Assembly: GCF_910594005.1 (NCBI RefSeq)
Contig: NC_057829.1
Span: 59,131,001 to 59,195,000, forward strand
DNA: 64,000 nucleotides
Reading direction: 5' to 3'
DNA from: Cervus elaphus
Lineage: Eukaryota > Chordata > Mammalia > Artiodactyla > Cervidae
The notes below the pieces were generated by a model. It saw only the letters and a list, made by a program, of their open reading frames with translations. It did no database searches and was not told the DNA's origin. The position numbers were made by a program, and so were the translations under genes. This document shows positions 23,042 through 33,299 of the stretch, in pieces (the stretch's first letter is position 1; every line of letters starts with the position of its first letter).

Positions 23042-24120
23042 GTGGGAGATGCTGTATTCTGTAAGCCTGACCCCCAAAGCCCCCTCTCTTCTCTTTTGAC
23101 ATCCTTGGAAACATTTCAGGAGAGGCCACGTCTTTCACATGGGTTGTAGTTGTCAGTCCTTCTGTGGAGGGGGAGAGTATGAAGAAGAGAGAGCCAAGGG
23201 AGCTTTTGTGTATCTGTGCTTGTCATATGTGTACTCCCATAATTGCACATGCAGTGTGGATATTGGTCATTTAATCATAATCCTGAACCTCTTTTCAAGT
23301 CAGAAGTCACAAGGAATGGTTTTGAATTATTTCCTGCATTAGATAACATTGTTTTTCCATAGCGTAAATGTGGTTGTCTATTTCAGAGCATTTCAGCAGG
23401 CAATATTTGTTAAGTGGACAGGGTGGGAATGACCTCATCATGCCCTTATGTAGTATGAAACTTGTGACTTGTATGTTACATAAGTGAACTATATTTATAT
23501 AATAAGCCTCACAGACACATCTGAGGGCCCAGGCCTGTAGTTCTGACTAAGAGTAATACTATATATGGTTTTATTTTATTAGGCATATCTTAGTACAGTT
23601 CTTATCAATTTTGATTTCTCTGTGCAGACAGTACCATTTAAAAATCAGCTTTCATTTTTCTTGTTACTTAATGCTTAGTGTATTGATTTATATATACATT
23701 TATTTATAAATTTTGAATAAATACTTGCTGCATCATAATTCTGCAAAATACACAAATACTAAGCTAGAAAATGTTTGGTTTAACTAGACTTTAGCCTTAT
23801 CAGTAACTGCTACCCTGTCTTCTCTGAATGAAATTTGGCTTTGCTTTCGGTTTGCTAAACATTGCCCCCTCTTTACTGGATTTTGGTAACAAATGTATGG
23901 TAATTATTTACTTCCCACTACTAGGTATAATGACCCATACAATGGTTATCACAAGGATTCTGATTTTCAGCTCATATTTCAAATTACTCTGTTTTAAAAT
24001 TCTTCCTTCTATATTAAATGGAAAACTTGAATCAGATTTACTGTGAATCACATGTTGACAAAGAAATGCCCAAGACTTTCAAAATTACTATTTATCTGTC
24101 TAGCCAAAATAAAAGTTGTT
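23042..24120. other. Start of CYP2C pseudogene intron 3
   Basis: Unique-looking AT-rich intron. I searched it by eye for exon 4 coding sequence and found none. Confidence 0.55.
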
Positions 24121-24125
24121 TTAAA

Positions 24126-24412
24126 CTTGTTGCTGCTGCTGCTGCTAAGTTGCTTCAGTCATGTCCAACTCTGTGCGACCCCATAGATGGCAGCCTACCA
24201 GGCTTCCCCGTCCCTGGGATTCTCCAGGCAAGAACACTGGAGTGGGTTGCCATTCTCTTCTCCAGTGCATGAAAGTGAAAAGTGAAAGTGAAGTCGTTCA
24301 GTCGTGTCTGACTCCTAGAGACCCCACGGACTGCAGCCTACCAGGTTCCTCTGTTCATGGGATTTTCCAAGCAAGAGTACTGGAGTAGGTTGTCGTTGCC
24401 TTCTCCGGTTTT
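24126..24412 (-). mobile_element. BOV-A2 dimeric SINE
   Basis: Full dimer in reverse: a GCTGCTGCTGCTGCT head, two monomers joined by AAAGTGAAAAGTGAAAGTGA, ending at GTTGCCTTCTCCGG. Confidence 0.88.
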
Positions 24413-24599
24413 AAATTTAGATCTCTGTAATTTTAAAAGGAACCAGGCTTAGAAGCTCCTTAAAGGAGCCTGGCATAGTTCCATGCCTTAACCATTTGTT
24501 CCCAACACTTTACAAAAATTTGTAGTAAAAAAACTAGGTAACATGAGATCTATGATCTTAACAAATTAAGTGTCCATTATAACTATGGATGGAGGTTTG

Positions 24600-25808
24600 T
24601 AACATTGTACAGGAGACAGTGACCAAAATCATACCAAAGGAAAAGAAATGCAAGAAGGCAAAGTGGTTGTTTGAGGAGGCTTTAAAAATAGCTGGGGAAA
24701 GAAAAGAAGTGAAAGTCTAGGGAGAAAGAGAAAGATATACCCAACTAAATGCAAAGTTCCAGAGAATAGCAAGGGGAGATAAAAAGGCCTTCTTGAATGA
24801 ACAATGCAACGAAAGAGAGGAAAATAACAGAAGATCTCCTCAAGAAAATTGGAGATAACAAGGGAACATTTCATGCAAAGACGGGTACAATAAAGGACAG
24901 AAAAGGTAAGGACCTAAAAGAAGCAGAAGAGATTAAGAAGAGGTGGCAAGAATACACAGAACTGTACAAAAAAGGTCTTAATGACCTGAATAACCACAAT
25001 GATGTGGTCACTTACCTAGAGCCAGACATCCTGGAGTGTGACGTCAAGTGGGCCTTAGGAAGCATTACTACAAAAAAAAGCTAATGGAAGTAATGGAATT
25101 CCAGCTAAGCTATTTAAAATCCTAAAAGATGATGCTGTTAAAGTGCTGCACTCAGTATATCAGTAAATTTGGAAATCTCAGCAGTGGCTACAGGATTGGC
25201 AAATGTCAGTTTTTACTCCAATCCCAAAGAAAGGTAATGCCAGAGAATGTTCAGACATCCATACAATTTCACATGCTAGCAAGGTGATGCACAAAATCCT
25301 TCAAGCTAGGCTTCAGCAGTATATGAGCTGAGAACTTCCAGATGTACAAGTTGGGTTTTGAAGAGGCAGAGGAAGGCAATCTGAAACAGATCAGATTGCC
25401 AACATTTTTTGGATCATGGAGAGAGAAGGGAGTTCCAGAAAAACATCTACTTCTTCTTTATTGACTACATTAAAGCCTTTGACTGTGTGGATCACAGCAA
25501 ACTATGAAAAGTTCTTAAAGAGATGGTAATACCAGACCACCTTACTTGTCTCCTGAGAAATCTCTATACAGGTCAAGAAGCAATGATTAGAAGGAGACAT
25601 GGAACATGGACTGTTAAAAATTGGTAAAGGAGTACAACAGAGCTGTATATTGTCACACTGCTTATTTAAAACTTCTGTGCAGTGTTTGGGTTTCCCTGGT
25701 GTGAATTGCCAGGCTGGAAAAATCACAATCTGGAACCAAGATTGCCAGGGTAAATATCAGCAGCCTCATATATGCAGATGATATCACTCTAGTGGCAGAA
25801 AGTGAATT
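24600..25808 (+). mobile_element. BovB (RTE) LINE fragment with decayed reverse transcriptase
   Basis: Sense BovB internal region, truncated at both ends. Reverse transcriptase traces are visible: a fragment encoding TEDLLKKIGDNKGTFHAKTG, then a TTTATTGACTAC...AAAGCCTTTGAC block, and a TATGCAGATGAT (YADD) block near 25.77 kb. Stops and frameshifts break it. It stops abruptly at AGTGAA (about 25.8 kb), where a mariner relic begins. Confidence 0.85.
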
Positions 25809-25809
25809 T

Positions 25810-26857
25810 TTGTGTAGCTATTTGAAGGTGGAAGAAAGGGCAACTTTTTTGGCATGTGATGCTTTATTATTTCGAGAAAGGTAAAAACATAACTGAAGCA
25901 CAAAAAGGATTTGCATAGTGTTTGGAGAAGGTGCTATGACTGATTGAACATGTGAAAAGTGGTTTGCAAAGTTTCATGTTGGAGATTTCTCACTAGACAA
26001 TGCTTCCTGATCAGGTAGATCAACTGAAGTTGATAGTGATCAATTATTGAGAACAATCCAGGTGGGAGATAACCAACATACTCAAAATATCCAAATTAAG
26101 CATTGAAAAGCATCTGTACCAGCTTGGCTATGTTAATCACATGGATGATTTGGTTCCACATAAGTTATGGGAAAAAAACCTTGACCATATTTCCACATGC
26201 AACGCTCTACTTAAATGTAATAAAAACATTCATTTTTAAAACAAATTGTGATGAGTGATGAAAAGTGGATACTGTACAATAATGTGGAATGGAAGAGATC
26301 ATGAAGCAAGCAAAATGAACCACCAACCACACCAAAGGCTTGTCTTCATGCAAAGAAGGTAATGTTATGTTTATGGTGGAACTCTATTATGAGCTCCTTC
26401 TGGAAAACCAAACTATTAATTCCCACAAGTACTGCTTCCAGTTAGAACTTGATGAAAAATGTCAGGACTTAGTCAACTGAAAATCTATAAATCTCCCATG
26501 TGGATAATGCAAAACCACATGTTTCTTTGATGATCAGGCAGAAACTGTTACAGCTTGGCTGGGAAGTTCTGATTCAGCCACTGTACTCACTGGACATTGC
26601 ACCCTCAGGTATCAATTTATTTTGGGTTTTACAAAATTCTCTTAATGGAAAAATTTTCAGTTCCCTGGAAGACTGTAAAAGGCACCTGGAACATTTTACT
26701 CAAAACCAAAAAGTTTTAGGAAGGTGGAAGTATGAAGTTGTGTGAAAAATTGCAGAAGGTAGGGGAACAAACGGTGAATATGTTGTTCAATAAAGTTCTT
26801 GGTGAAAATGAAAGATGTCTTTTCTTTTTACTTCAACAAAGGAAATTTTTGGCCAAA
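25810..26857 (+). mobile_element. Tc1/mariner transposon relic
   Basis: Decayed mariner transposase in sense orientation. Recognisable pieces are DEKWILYNNV (about 26.26 kb), a DNAKPHVSLMIRQKLLQLGW block (from about 26.5 kb) around the second catalytic Asp, and a LNGKIFSSLEDCKRHLEHF block. The end reads TTCAACAAAGGAAATTTTTGGCC. Many stops and frameshifts are present, so it is inactive. Confidence 0.8.
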
Positions 26858-26864
26858 TGGATAC

Positions 26865-27480
26865 TTTTTGTTTCTGTAAGTTTTACTCATTTAGATATTT
26901 TGTATAAGGGGAATTATGAATCCTTTGTCCTACGGTGATTGGCTTTTTTCACTGAGTACAGTTTGCTCAAGGTTCATCTATGTTGTATCATGTGGGAAGA
27001 TTTGTTTCATTTTTATGGCTGAATACTATTCCAGTATATGTATTTACATGTTTTCTTTATTCATTAATCAATGGGGAATATTTAAGTTGTTTTACCTCAA
27101 CTTTTAAGGTTATGGAAGTACAAATATCACTTTGAAAGTTTGAGTTAGTTCTTTTGAATAGAAACTCAGAAAGGGGATTGCTGGGTAATATGGCAATTCT
27201 AGTTTTAATTATTTGGGAAACCATCCTAGTGTTTTCCATAGGAGCTTCTGGTAGTAGTATTTTACCTCCCCACCCTCACCAACAGTTGTTATTTTCTTCT
27301 CCACTCCCTCCCTCTCGTTCTATCCCTTCATCCTTCTTTCCTTCTTTTTTTTTTTGGATAGTGCCTATTCTAACAGATAGAATTAAGTGATATCTCTCGC
27401 TTCTGATTTGCATTTTCTAATGTGGAGTGTAAACCTGGACAATTTTCCTACTATTTTGTAATGCAAGTGTCTGATTTGAT
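26865..27480 (-). mobile_element. Old L1 fragment
   Basis: Reverse-complement L1 3' sequence, for example the TTTATGGCTGAATACTATTC stretch and GGGATTGCTGGGTAATATGG. Confidence 0.6.
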
Positions 27481-27828
27481 CTTTGATGGCTGAGGCATCC
27501 ATTTCAAAGGGGCATCCAAAGCTGATTGTCTCAGATAAACAGCCACAGGACTAGATAAAGAGCTGGTTGCCTCCCCCCACTGAGTTTCCTTTGTTTTAGA
27601 GATCTTGCTTGATTTCAGTGACTGACTTTTTGAGCTACGTTTTTTCCTTTTATCTTCCTGTGCTTTAAATTCCCACTTATATATATTAAGTTCACCAATA
27701 GTTGTACACCTTAAACTAATATATTGTAACTCAGCTATACTTCAGGTAAAAAAGAAAGTGAGCCCTTCACTGGGAATATGATTAACTTGATTTAAATGAT
27801 GGGAAAAAATGAGAATTTATTAAAACAT

Positions 27829-28145
27829 ACTGTGAAATATAATATTTCCTGCCGTATTGAAGGGCAAGAAGTCACAGCCTTCAGCGATTTTGGGCCTCCA
27901 AATGTGAGGTCTCCCAAAAGGGAACACAATGCCTGTGATCCAACAGATGCCGCCACCCACCATGGTGATTGCTGAGGAGCTGGGACTGTGGTGGGGGAGG
28001 GGTGGATGCAGGAAGCAGCCATTTGCCACATCTGCCACCCCTGACAGTAACCCAGGAACTAGATAGCTAAAGGTACATATGAAAGGAATGAATTCAGTGA
28101 GCCCAGAGGCTTGCATCTTATGAACCACAATCTCTCTCATGTTAG
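27829..28145 (+). repeat. Interspersed repeat, inverted relative to 29.5-29.77 kb
   Basis: Reverse-complement matches to 29.51-29.77 kb. The shared text includes ATTCAGTGAGCCCAGAGGCT here, and GGAGGCC...ATC next to a CTCCTCAGCA stretch. It is probably LTR or ERV material, family unknown to me. Confidence 0.55.
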
Positions 28146-28361
28146 CTTCACCTCTTCTGATTCTACTTGTGATTCTTTCAGCTGTTCATTAAGCAAAACA
28201 TATTTTGAGGTCCCTAGTTATTCTCCTTTGTATATCAGTGCTTAATTTCCTACAGGCTTTCCAGACAGATGATATTCAGCACTCACAATTTTAGTTATTA
28301 AATGGTATTTTAAAATGACCTCTTTAAATTTTAATTTTCACCATTTTCTCTTCAAATTAAC

Positions 28362-28448
28362 AGGCATCTTGGGTGAAAAGGGTACAAGAAAAGGCAGCAG
28401 AAGTGAATCGAATAATAAAAAACAACCCATTAATTAATTACCTACACT
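28362..28448 (+). other. Exon-like segment of unknown identity
   Basis: A pyrimidine-rich tract ending TTAACAG is followed by 28 open codons beginning ASWVKRVQEKAAEVNRIIKN, then a stop. It has the shape of a terminal exon but I do not recognise it. It is not CYP2C exon 4. No poly(A) signal is evident just downstream. Confidence 0.2.
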
Positions 28449-28666
28449 GAAATCTACTCATTTTAAGTTAAAAGTGAAATGTTGATTTTATGCTTGGTGA
28501 ATATTTGTTGTTAAGGGGATTTGTAGATATGATATTGTTTAAAGTTTCTAAAACAACTTTCACATGTTATCTAAAACACCGGGTGTTTCATCTGTATACT
28601 TCAGTGGTCCAAAGGGATGCCCACCGCAATTGAAGGACTTTTAGGTCCTTCTAGAAAGGCTCCCAT

Positions 28667-29251
28667 TGAAGAAGGAATTAATAGGGCCTGGACTCCATCT
28701 CAGGCCTGTCTGTGCTGATCATGCTCGGCCACCTCTCCAGTGGACTCTGAACTCTCTGCTTAGTGCCTGTGGGAACAACAATGGAAGGATAAGACCCCCT
28801 CCGGACAGGGGAACCTTGAAGATCATATCCAGGTTACTCATCACCTAAGAGAAAACAGACACTAATCACCCCTGCCTCCGGACACTATCTATCAGAATGT
28901 AAGCACAGGCTTATGGTTATTAACTATTTGGAATGTAACTGCGGGCTTATTGATTATTGACTGTTTGAACACATAACACATGAATGATGGGGTTATTGTA
29001 GTTGTATTTACCCTTCCTTTGTTTATGTAAGTCTCAAGGGAATTGGGGTGGTGGGTTTGGACACGTACACATGGGGTAGGTGGTGGGTTTGGACACGTAC
29101 ACATGGGGTATAAAAGATTTTCACAAATGCTGGACGGGGTCCTTGGCTAAGAGGAGACTCTGCCTTGGGCCCGCCAGTGTAATAAACTGCACTCCACTAT
29201 CTGCATTGTCCTTCTGAGTGAGTTTGTTTCCCGGAAAGCATGGCTATAACA
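28667..29251 (+). mobile_element. Solo LTR, family A copy 1 (endogenous retrovirus)
   Basis: 585 bp from TGAAGAAGGAATTAATAGGG to GGCTATAACA, flanked by the 4-bp target duplication CCAT (28663-28666 and 29252-29255). TATA box at 29109 and AATAAA at 29181. A 32-bp unit just before the TATA box is tandemly duplicated here. No viral coding sequence is attached. Confidence 0.88.
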
Positions 29252-29285
29252 CCATTACTCACAAGTCTTGTCATTCAGTCTCCAC

Positions 29286-30188
29286 TGTTGACTAAAAAAA
29301 CATAGTCACATCCTGAAAGTAGAGAGTTATTTTATTTGGTGGGAATGGTTAGGACTCTGAGTGTGGGAGACCACCTTTCCGTCTCTCTGAGAAAACTGCT
29401 CCAAGGAGGCAGGAGGGGGAGTCAGGCTATATGCAAGTTTGCAACAAAGGGAGCAAGCAGTCTGAACATCAAAGATCAGATATCAAGTTAAGGAATTTAG
29501 CACTCTGTGTATGAGAAGATGCAAGCCTCTGGGCTCACTGAATTCATTCCTTTGATATGCACCTCAGCTCTCTGGGGCTAAATCCAGTTTCCTTGTTCAC
29601 CTGGAGGAATGCAGCCTCCTTAAGCTTCTTCTTGTCTTCCCCCAGCTCCTCAGCAGTCATCTCGGGGAGTGGCAGCACCTGTCAGAACTCAGTTTTGGGA
29701 GCCCTCATTCACATTTGGAGGCCAGAAATCACTAATGGCTATGACATTTCTTGTTTATTGTTATGGCAGGAGGTACTTTAATTTCACACCACTTAGTTGC
29801 TATTTAGGGCTTTTGCGGTGGTGGCTCATCGGTAAAGAATCCATCTGCAATGCAGGAGATGTGAGAGGTGCAGGTTCCATCCCTGGGTCAGGAAGGAGGT
29901 AATGGCAACCCACTCTAGTATTCTTGCCTGGAGAATCCCATGGACAGAGGAGGCTGGCAGGCTACAGTTCATGGGGTCACAAAGTGTCAGACACGACTGA
30001 AGTGACTTAGCGTACCCCCCCACACACAGTTGCTACTTAAGCACATGAGTTCACAGAAATATCTGCATTTAGTACAGAGGAGAATATCTCCTTCAAGGGG
30101 GAGAATTTTGCCAGGGGACAACTAGGACAGGAAGGAGAATTTGATGCTTCATTTGGCATCTTAACCTACAAGGTAATTGCTTTGGGAA
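29286..30188 (-). repeat. LTR/ERV-like repeat, antisense, split by a SINE
   Basis: Starts near TGTTGACTAAAAAAACATAG. The part at 29.51-29.77 kb matches 27.83-28.14 kb in inverted orientation. It is interrupted by the Bov-tA at about 29.81-30.03 kb. Family and exact ends are uncertain. Confidence 0.5.
29812..30028 (+). mobile_element. Bov-tA SINE with target duplication
   Basis: Sense SINE beginning at the GCTTTTGCGGTGGTGGCTC head. AGTTGCTATTTA before it recurs as AGTTGCTACTTA after it (30029-30040). Confidence 0.82.
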
Positions 30189-30687
30189 TGTCACATAAGT
30201 ATATGTTCCTTGGTTCTTTGTCTCGTCACAACAAAAATTTGGAGTGACGGACATTAAAGCCCCTTGGCGGGTCACAGCTCTCGGAGGACAGACCGTGTTA
30301 TAGCTCTCAGGTCTCAAACAGACCGTGTTATAGCTCTTAAATAAATCAGTGTTACAGCTCTATTTATTTAGATAATACCAGGAAAATCCATCTTTGAGGC
30401 ATGAGGGCACATCGATCCAGAGAGGCGAAGAGAAGATTGCCCCATCGCGCAGGGGAGAGGGAGGGAGCAAAAAAGGAGAAGAGGGTTTTGGTTCCTCTTT
30501 TTATATGTTTCTCTGTCCCTGGGCCTGCCTTATGTAAATTGGGCCGACCAGGAGTGTTGTTGGTTTTACCTGAGGTTCTCACTCCAGTCCTCGGACCTTC
30601 CTTTGTTCTATTTTCGCGGGCTTTCCCTTCCAGGTCTTTTAGCCACCGCCATTTTGGACTCTTTTTCCCTATTCTAAGTACTTAACA
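30189..30687 (-). mobile_element. Solo LTR, family B copy 1 (endogenous retrovirus)
   Basis: 499 bp, antisense. It is flanked by the 4-bp target duplication GGAA (30185-30188 and 30688-30691). Read on the minus strand it starts TGTTAAGTACTTAG, has an ATATAAAAAGAGG TATA region and AATAAA, and ends ...GTGACA. No viral genes are attached. Confidence 0.87.
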
Positions 30688-30691
30688 GGAA

Positions 30692-31098
30692 TGACAAAAT
30701 GATTGTTTGTGTGTGTGTAAGAAACATAAACAAATATCACAGGTGTGCCCTGTGCTGACCTATGTTCTACCCTCTGCCTAAGGGACCTCACAGAAATCAC
30801 TTAATTCCTCTGGTGCCCAGTTACTTTATCCATAAAATATTGGTTGTGTTTCATGGTTCTTTAGGATCCTTTCAGCCCTAAAATACTGATTTTATGTTTG
30901 AGTGTATGAGAGAGAAGTAGAAACATCAAGGACCGGCTCTGTGTTCTTTTCAGGTTGTTTAAATTTTCTTATGAACTACAAATGTAAATCATGGTATTTC
31001 ATGTCATCCTATATATCATGATGGTAAAGAAGAATTGAGGTAAAAAATGAGAGAATTGAGATAAAAATGCATTTATGCTATAAACATGATATATGAGT
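30692..31098. other. Intron 3, unique-looking stretch
   Basis: No gene or exon 4 sequence is recognised. Confidence 0.5.
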
Positions 31099-31342
31099 AT
31101 GCTGCTAAGTCACTTCAGTCGTGTCCGACTCTGTGAGACCCCATCCCTGGGATTCTCAAGACAAGAACACTGGCGTGGGTTGCCATTTCCTTCTCCAATG
31201 CATAAAAGTGAAAAGTGAAAGTGAGGTCCCTCAGTCATGTCTAACTCTTCGCGACCCCATGGACTGCAGCCTACCAGGCTCCTCCGTCCATGGGATTTTC
31301 CAGGTAAGAGTACTGGAGTGGGGTGCCATTGCCTTCTCCGGT
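31099..31342 (-). mobile_element. BOV-A2 dimeric SINE, partly shortened first monomer
   Basis: Reverse dimer with the AAAGTGAAAAGTGAAAGTGA linker. The first monomer lacks an internal piece (GACCCCATCCCTGGGATTC joins two parts). Confidence 0.82.
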
Positions 31343-31410
31343 ATGAGTATAGGAAAAAACTATCATATTTGATCCATGGTCATAATTTTCTCCCTCAAAT
31401 ACATCTGTCA

Positions 31411-31413
<3 letters not shown>

Positions 31414-31448
<35 letters not shown>

Positions 31449-31458
31449 GTGTGTGTGT
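31414..31458 (+). repeat. TG dinucleotide microsatellite
   Basis: About 45 bp of TG with one CG interruption, directly before a SINE. Confidence 0.9.
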
Positions 31459-31660
31459 TAGTCACTCAGTCGTGCCTGACTCTATGTGACCCCATAGACT
31501 GTAGCCCACCAGGCTTCTCTGTCCATGGGATTCTTCAGACAAGAATACTGGAGTGGATTGCCATGCCCTCCTCCAGGGGATCTTCCAGACCCAGAGATTG
31601 AACTCAGGTCTCCTGCATTGCAAGCAGACTCCTTATCATCTGAGCCACAAGGGAAGACAT
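31459..31660 (-). mobile_element. Bov-tA SINE
   Basis: Reverse SINE from TAGTCACTCAGTCGTGCCTG to GAGCCACAAGGGAAG. Confidence 0.83.
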
Positions 31661-31905
31661 ACTCATATAAACATGATATATGACTATAGGAAAAAAATAA
31701 TCATATTTGATCCAGGGTCATAATTTTCTCCCTCAAATACATCTCTCAACATATAAAATTATGTATTTGTGAAGTGAAAATTTCTCTCAATACAGAGGCT
31801 GTATTACATTAATATTTATACCACAGTTGTTAACTAGGGCTTGGCATATTAAATAAGTCTTCACTAAATGTTTTTTATTTAAGAAACTACTGTTTTCTCT
31901 TCTAG

Positions 31906-32082
31906 ATCTGCAATACTTTCCCTGCTCTCCTAGATTGTTTCCCAGGGAGTCATAAGAGAGTACTTAAAAATGCTGCTCATTTACAAAAATTTTTTTTTGA
32001 GCAAACAAGGAAACACCAAGCATCCCTGGACATTAACAATCCTCGGGACTTTATTGATTGTTTTCTGATCAGAATGGAGCAG
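31906..32082 (+). pseudogene. CYP2C pseudogene exon 5
   Basis: 177 bp, the standard length, with a TCTAG acceptor and a GTAGAA donor, in phase 0 throughout. It encodes ICNTFPALLDCFPGSHKRVL, then KHQASLDINNPRDFIDCFLI, ending RMEQ. All 59 codons are open. Exon 4 should lie upstream but is not found. Confidence 0.92.
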
Positions 32083-32620
32083 GTAGAATGTTAATGACAG
32101 TTCAGTTCTTTGATTGCTTGTGCATTTTGTGATTCATTGAATAGTTTTGAATTTACTAGGAATGTTTCAATGGTCAAGTAAGTAATGCCAACAAGCATTT
32201 TAAGTATCTATTGTGGGCATATATTGTATGCACTAAGCATTATGAAAGATACAGTATTTAACTTTAAAATAAGTGGAAAAATTGATCTTGCTTTTTGTAT
32301 ACTAGTAGTCATCCCAAGAAAAGTCAGAATGACACCTCAGGTGAAAAAGAAACAATTACAAACAAGGTATAAAATACAAATATCATAGTATAATGTGAAG
32401 ATGGGCATGATCTCTGCACACACAGTTTGAGGGAATGAAAGAGAATGGCTTAATCTAACTGGACTTCTGCATGACAGGTGGTTGAAAATAAATTTAATAT
32501 GTTTGTATGAAGGACAAGGAAAGGAATTTCAGATGCGTGAATAGTGTATGTAAAGGTGAAAGGTATATGATGGGAAAGAGTAGGTGAATGAAAGAGAGAA
32601 ACCTTAATTGAGTGTAAAGT
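32083..32620. other. Intron 5, first part
   Basis: No gene is seen. AT-rich unique sequence. Confidence 0.5.
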
Positions 32621-32625
32621 AAAAT

Positions 32626-33166
32626 TGAAGAAGGAATTCATAGGGCCTGGACTCCATCTTAGGCCTGTTCGGCTGATCATGCTCAGCCACCTTTCCAATG
32701 GATTCTGAACTCTGTGTTTAGTGCCTTTGGAAACGACAACAGAAGGATAAGACCCACTCCGGACAGGGGAACCTTGAAGATTGTATCCAGGTTACTCCTC
32801 GCCTAAGGGAACACATACACTAATCACCCCTTCCTCCAGACAGGCCATAAATTTTCTGTACCTATCGGAGTGCAACCTCGGGCTTATTGATTAGTGGCTA
32901 ATCGTTTAGCTGTCTAATCACTTGGCACATGAACGGTGGGGTTATTGGGATTGTATTTACCCTCCTTTGTTTATATAAGTCTCAAGGAATTTGGGGTGCT
33001 GGGTTCGGACACGTACACATGGGGTATAAAAGATTTTCACAAATGCTGGTCGGGTCCTTGGCTAAGAGGAGACTCTGCCTTGGGCCTGCCAGTGTAATAA
33101 ACTGCACTCCACTATCTGCATTGTCCCTCTGAGTGAGTTTGTTTTCTGGAACGCGTGGCTACAACA
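32626..33166 (+). mobile_element. Solo LTR, family A copy 2 (endogenous retrovirus)
   Basis: 541 bp, same family and orientation as 28667-29251 but without the 32-bp duplication. It has the 4-bp target duplication AAAT (32622-32625 and 33167-33170), a TATA box at 33025 and AATAAA at 33096. Its own target duplication shows that it is not the partner LTR of copy 1. Confidence 0.88.
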
Positions 33167-33299
33167 AAATGAATTGTCATAGGTATGGAGTTTGAGGCTG
33201 GTATCTGAGACTCTGAACCCTGAACCATTAGTTGAAAAGACTGTTTTCCCCACATGAACCATCATGGCACCCTTGTCAAAAATCAGTTGACTCAATCAA

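Noticed and set aside
31414..31458. CRISPR-like or other ordered repeat array
   Set aside because: All short tandem repeats seen are simple microsatellites without spacers.
28667..33166. One full provirus between the two family A LTRs
   Set aside because: Each LTR has its own different 4-bp target duplication, and no gag, pol or env sequence lies between them, but CYP2C exon 5 does.
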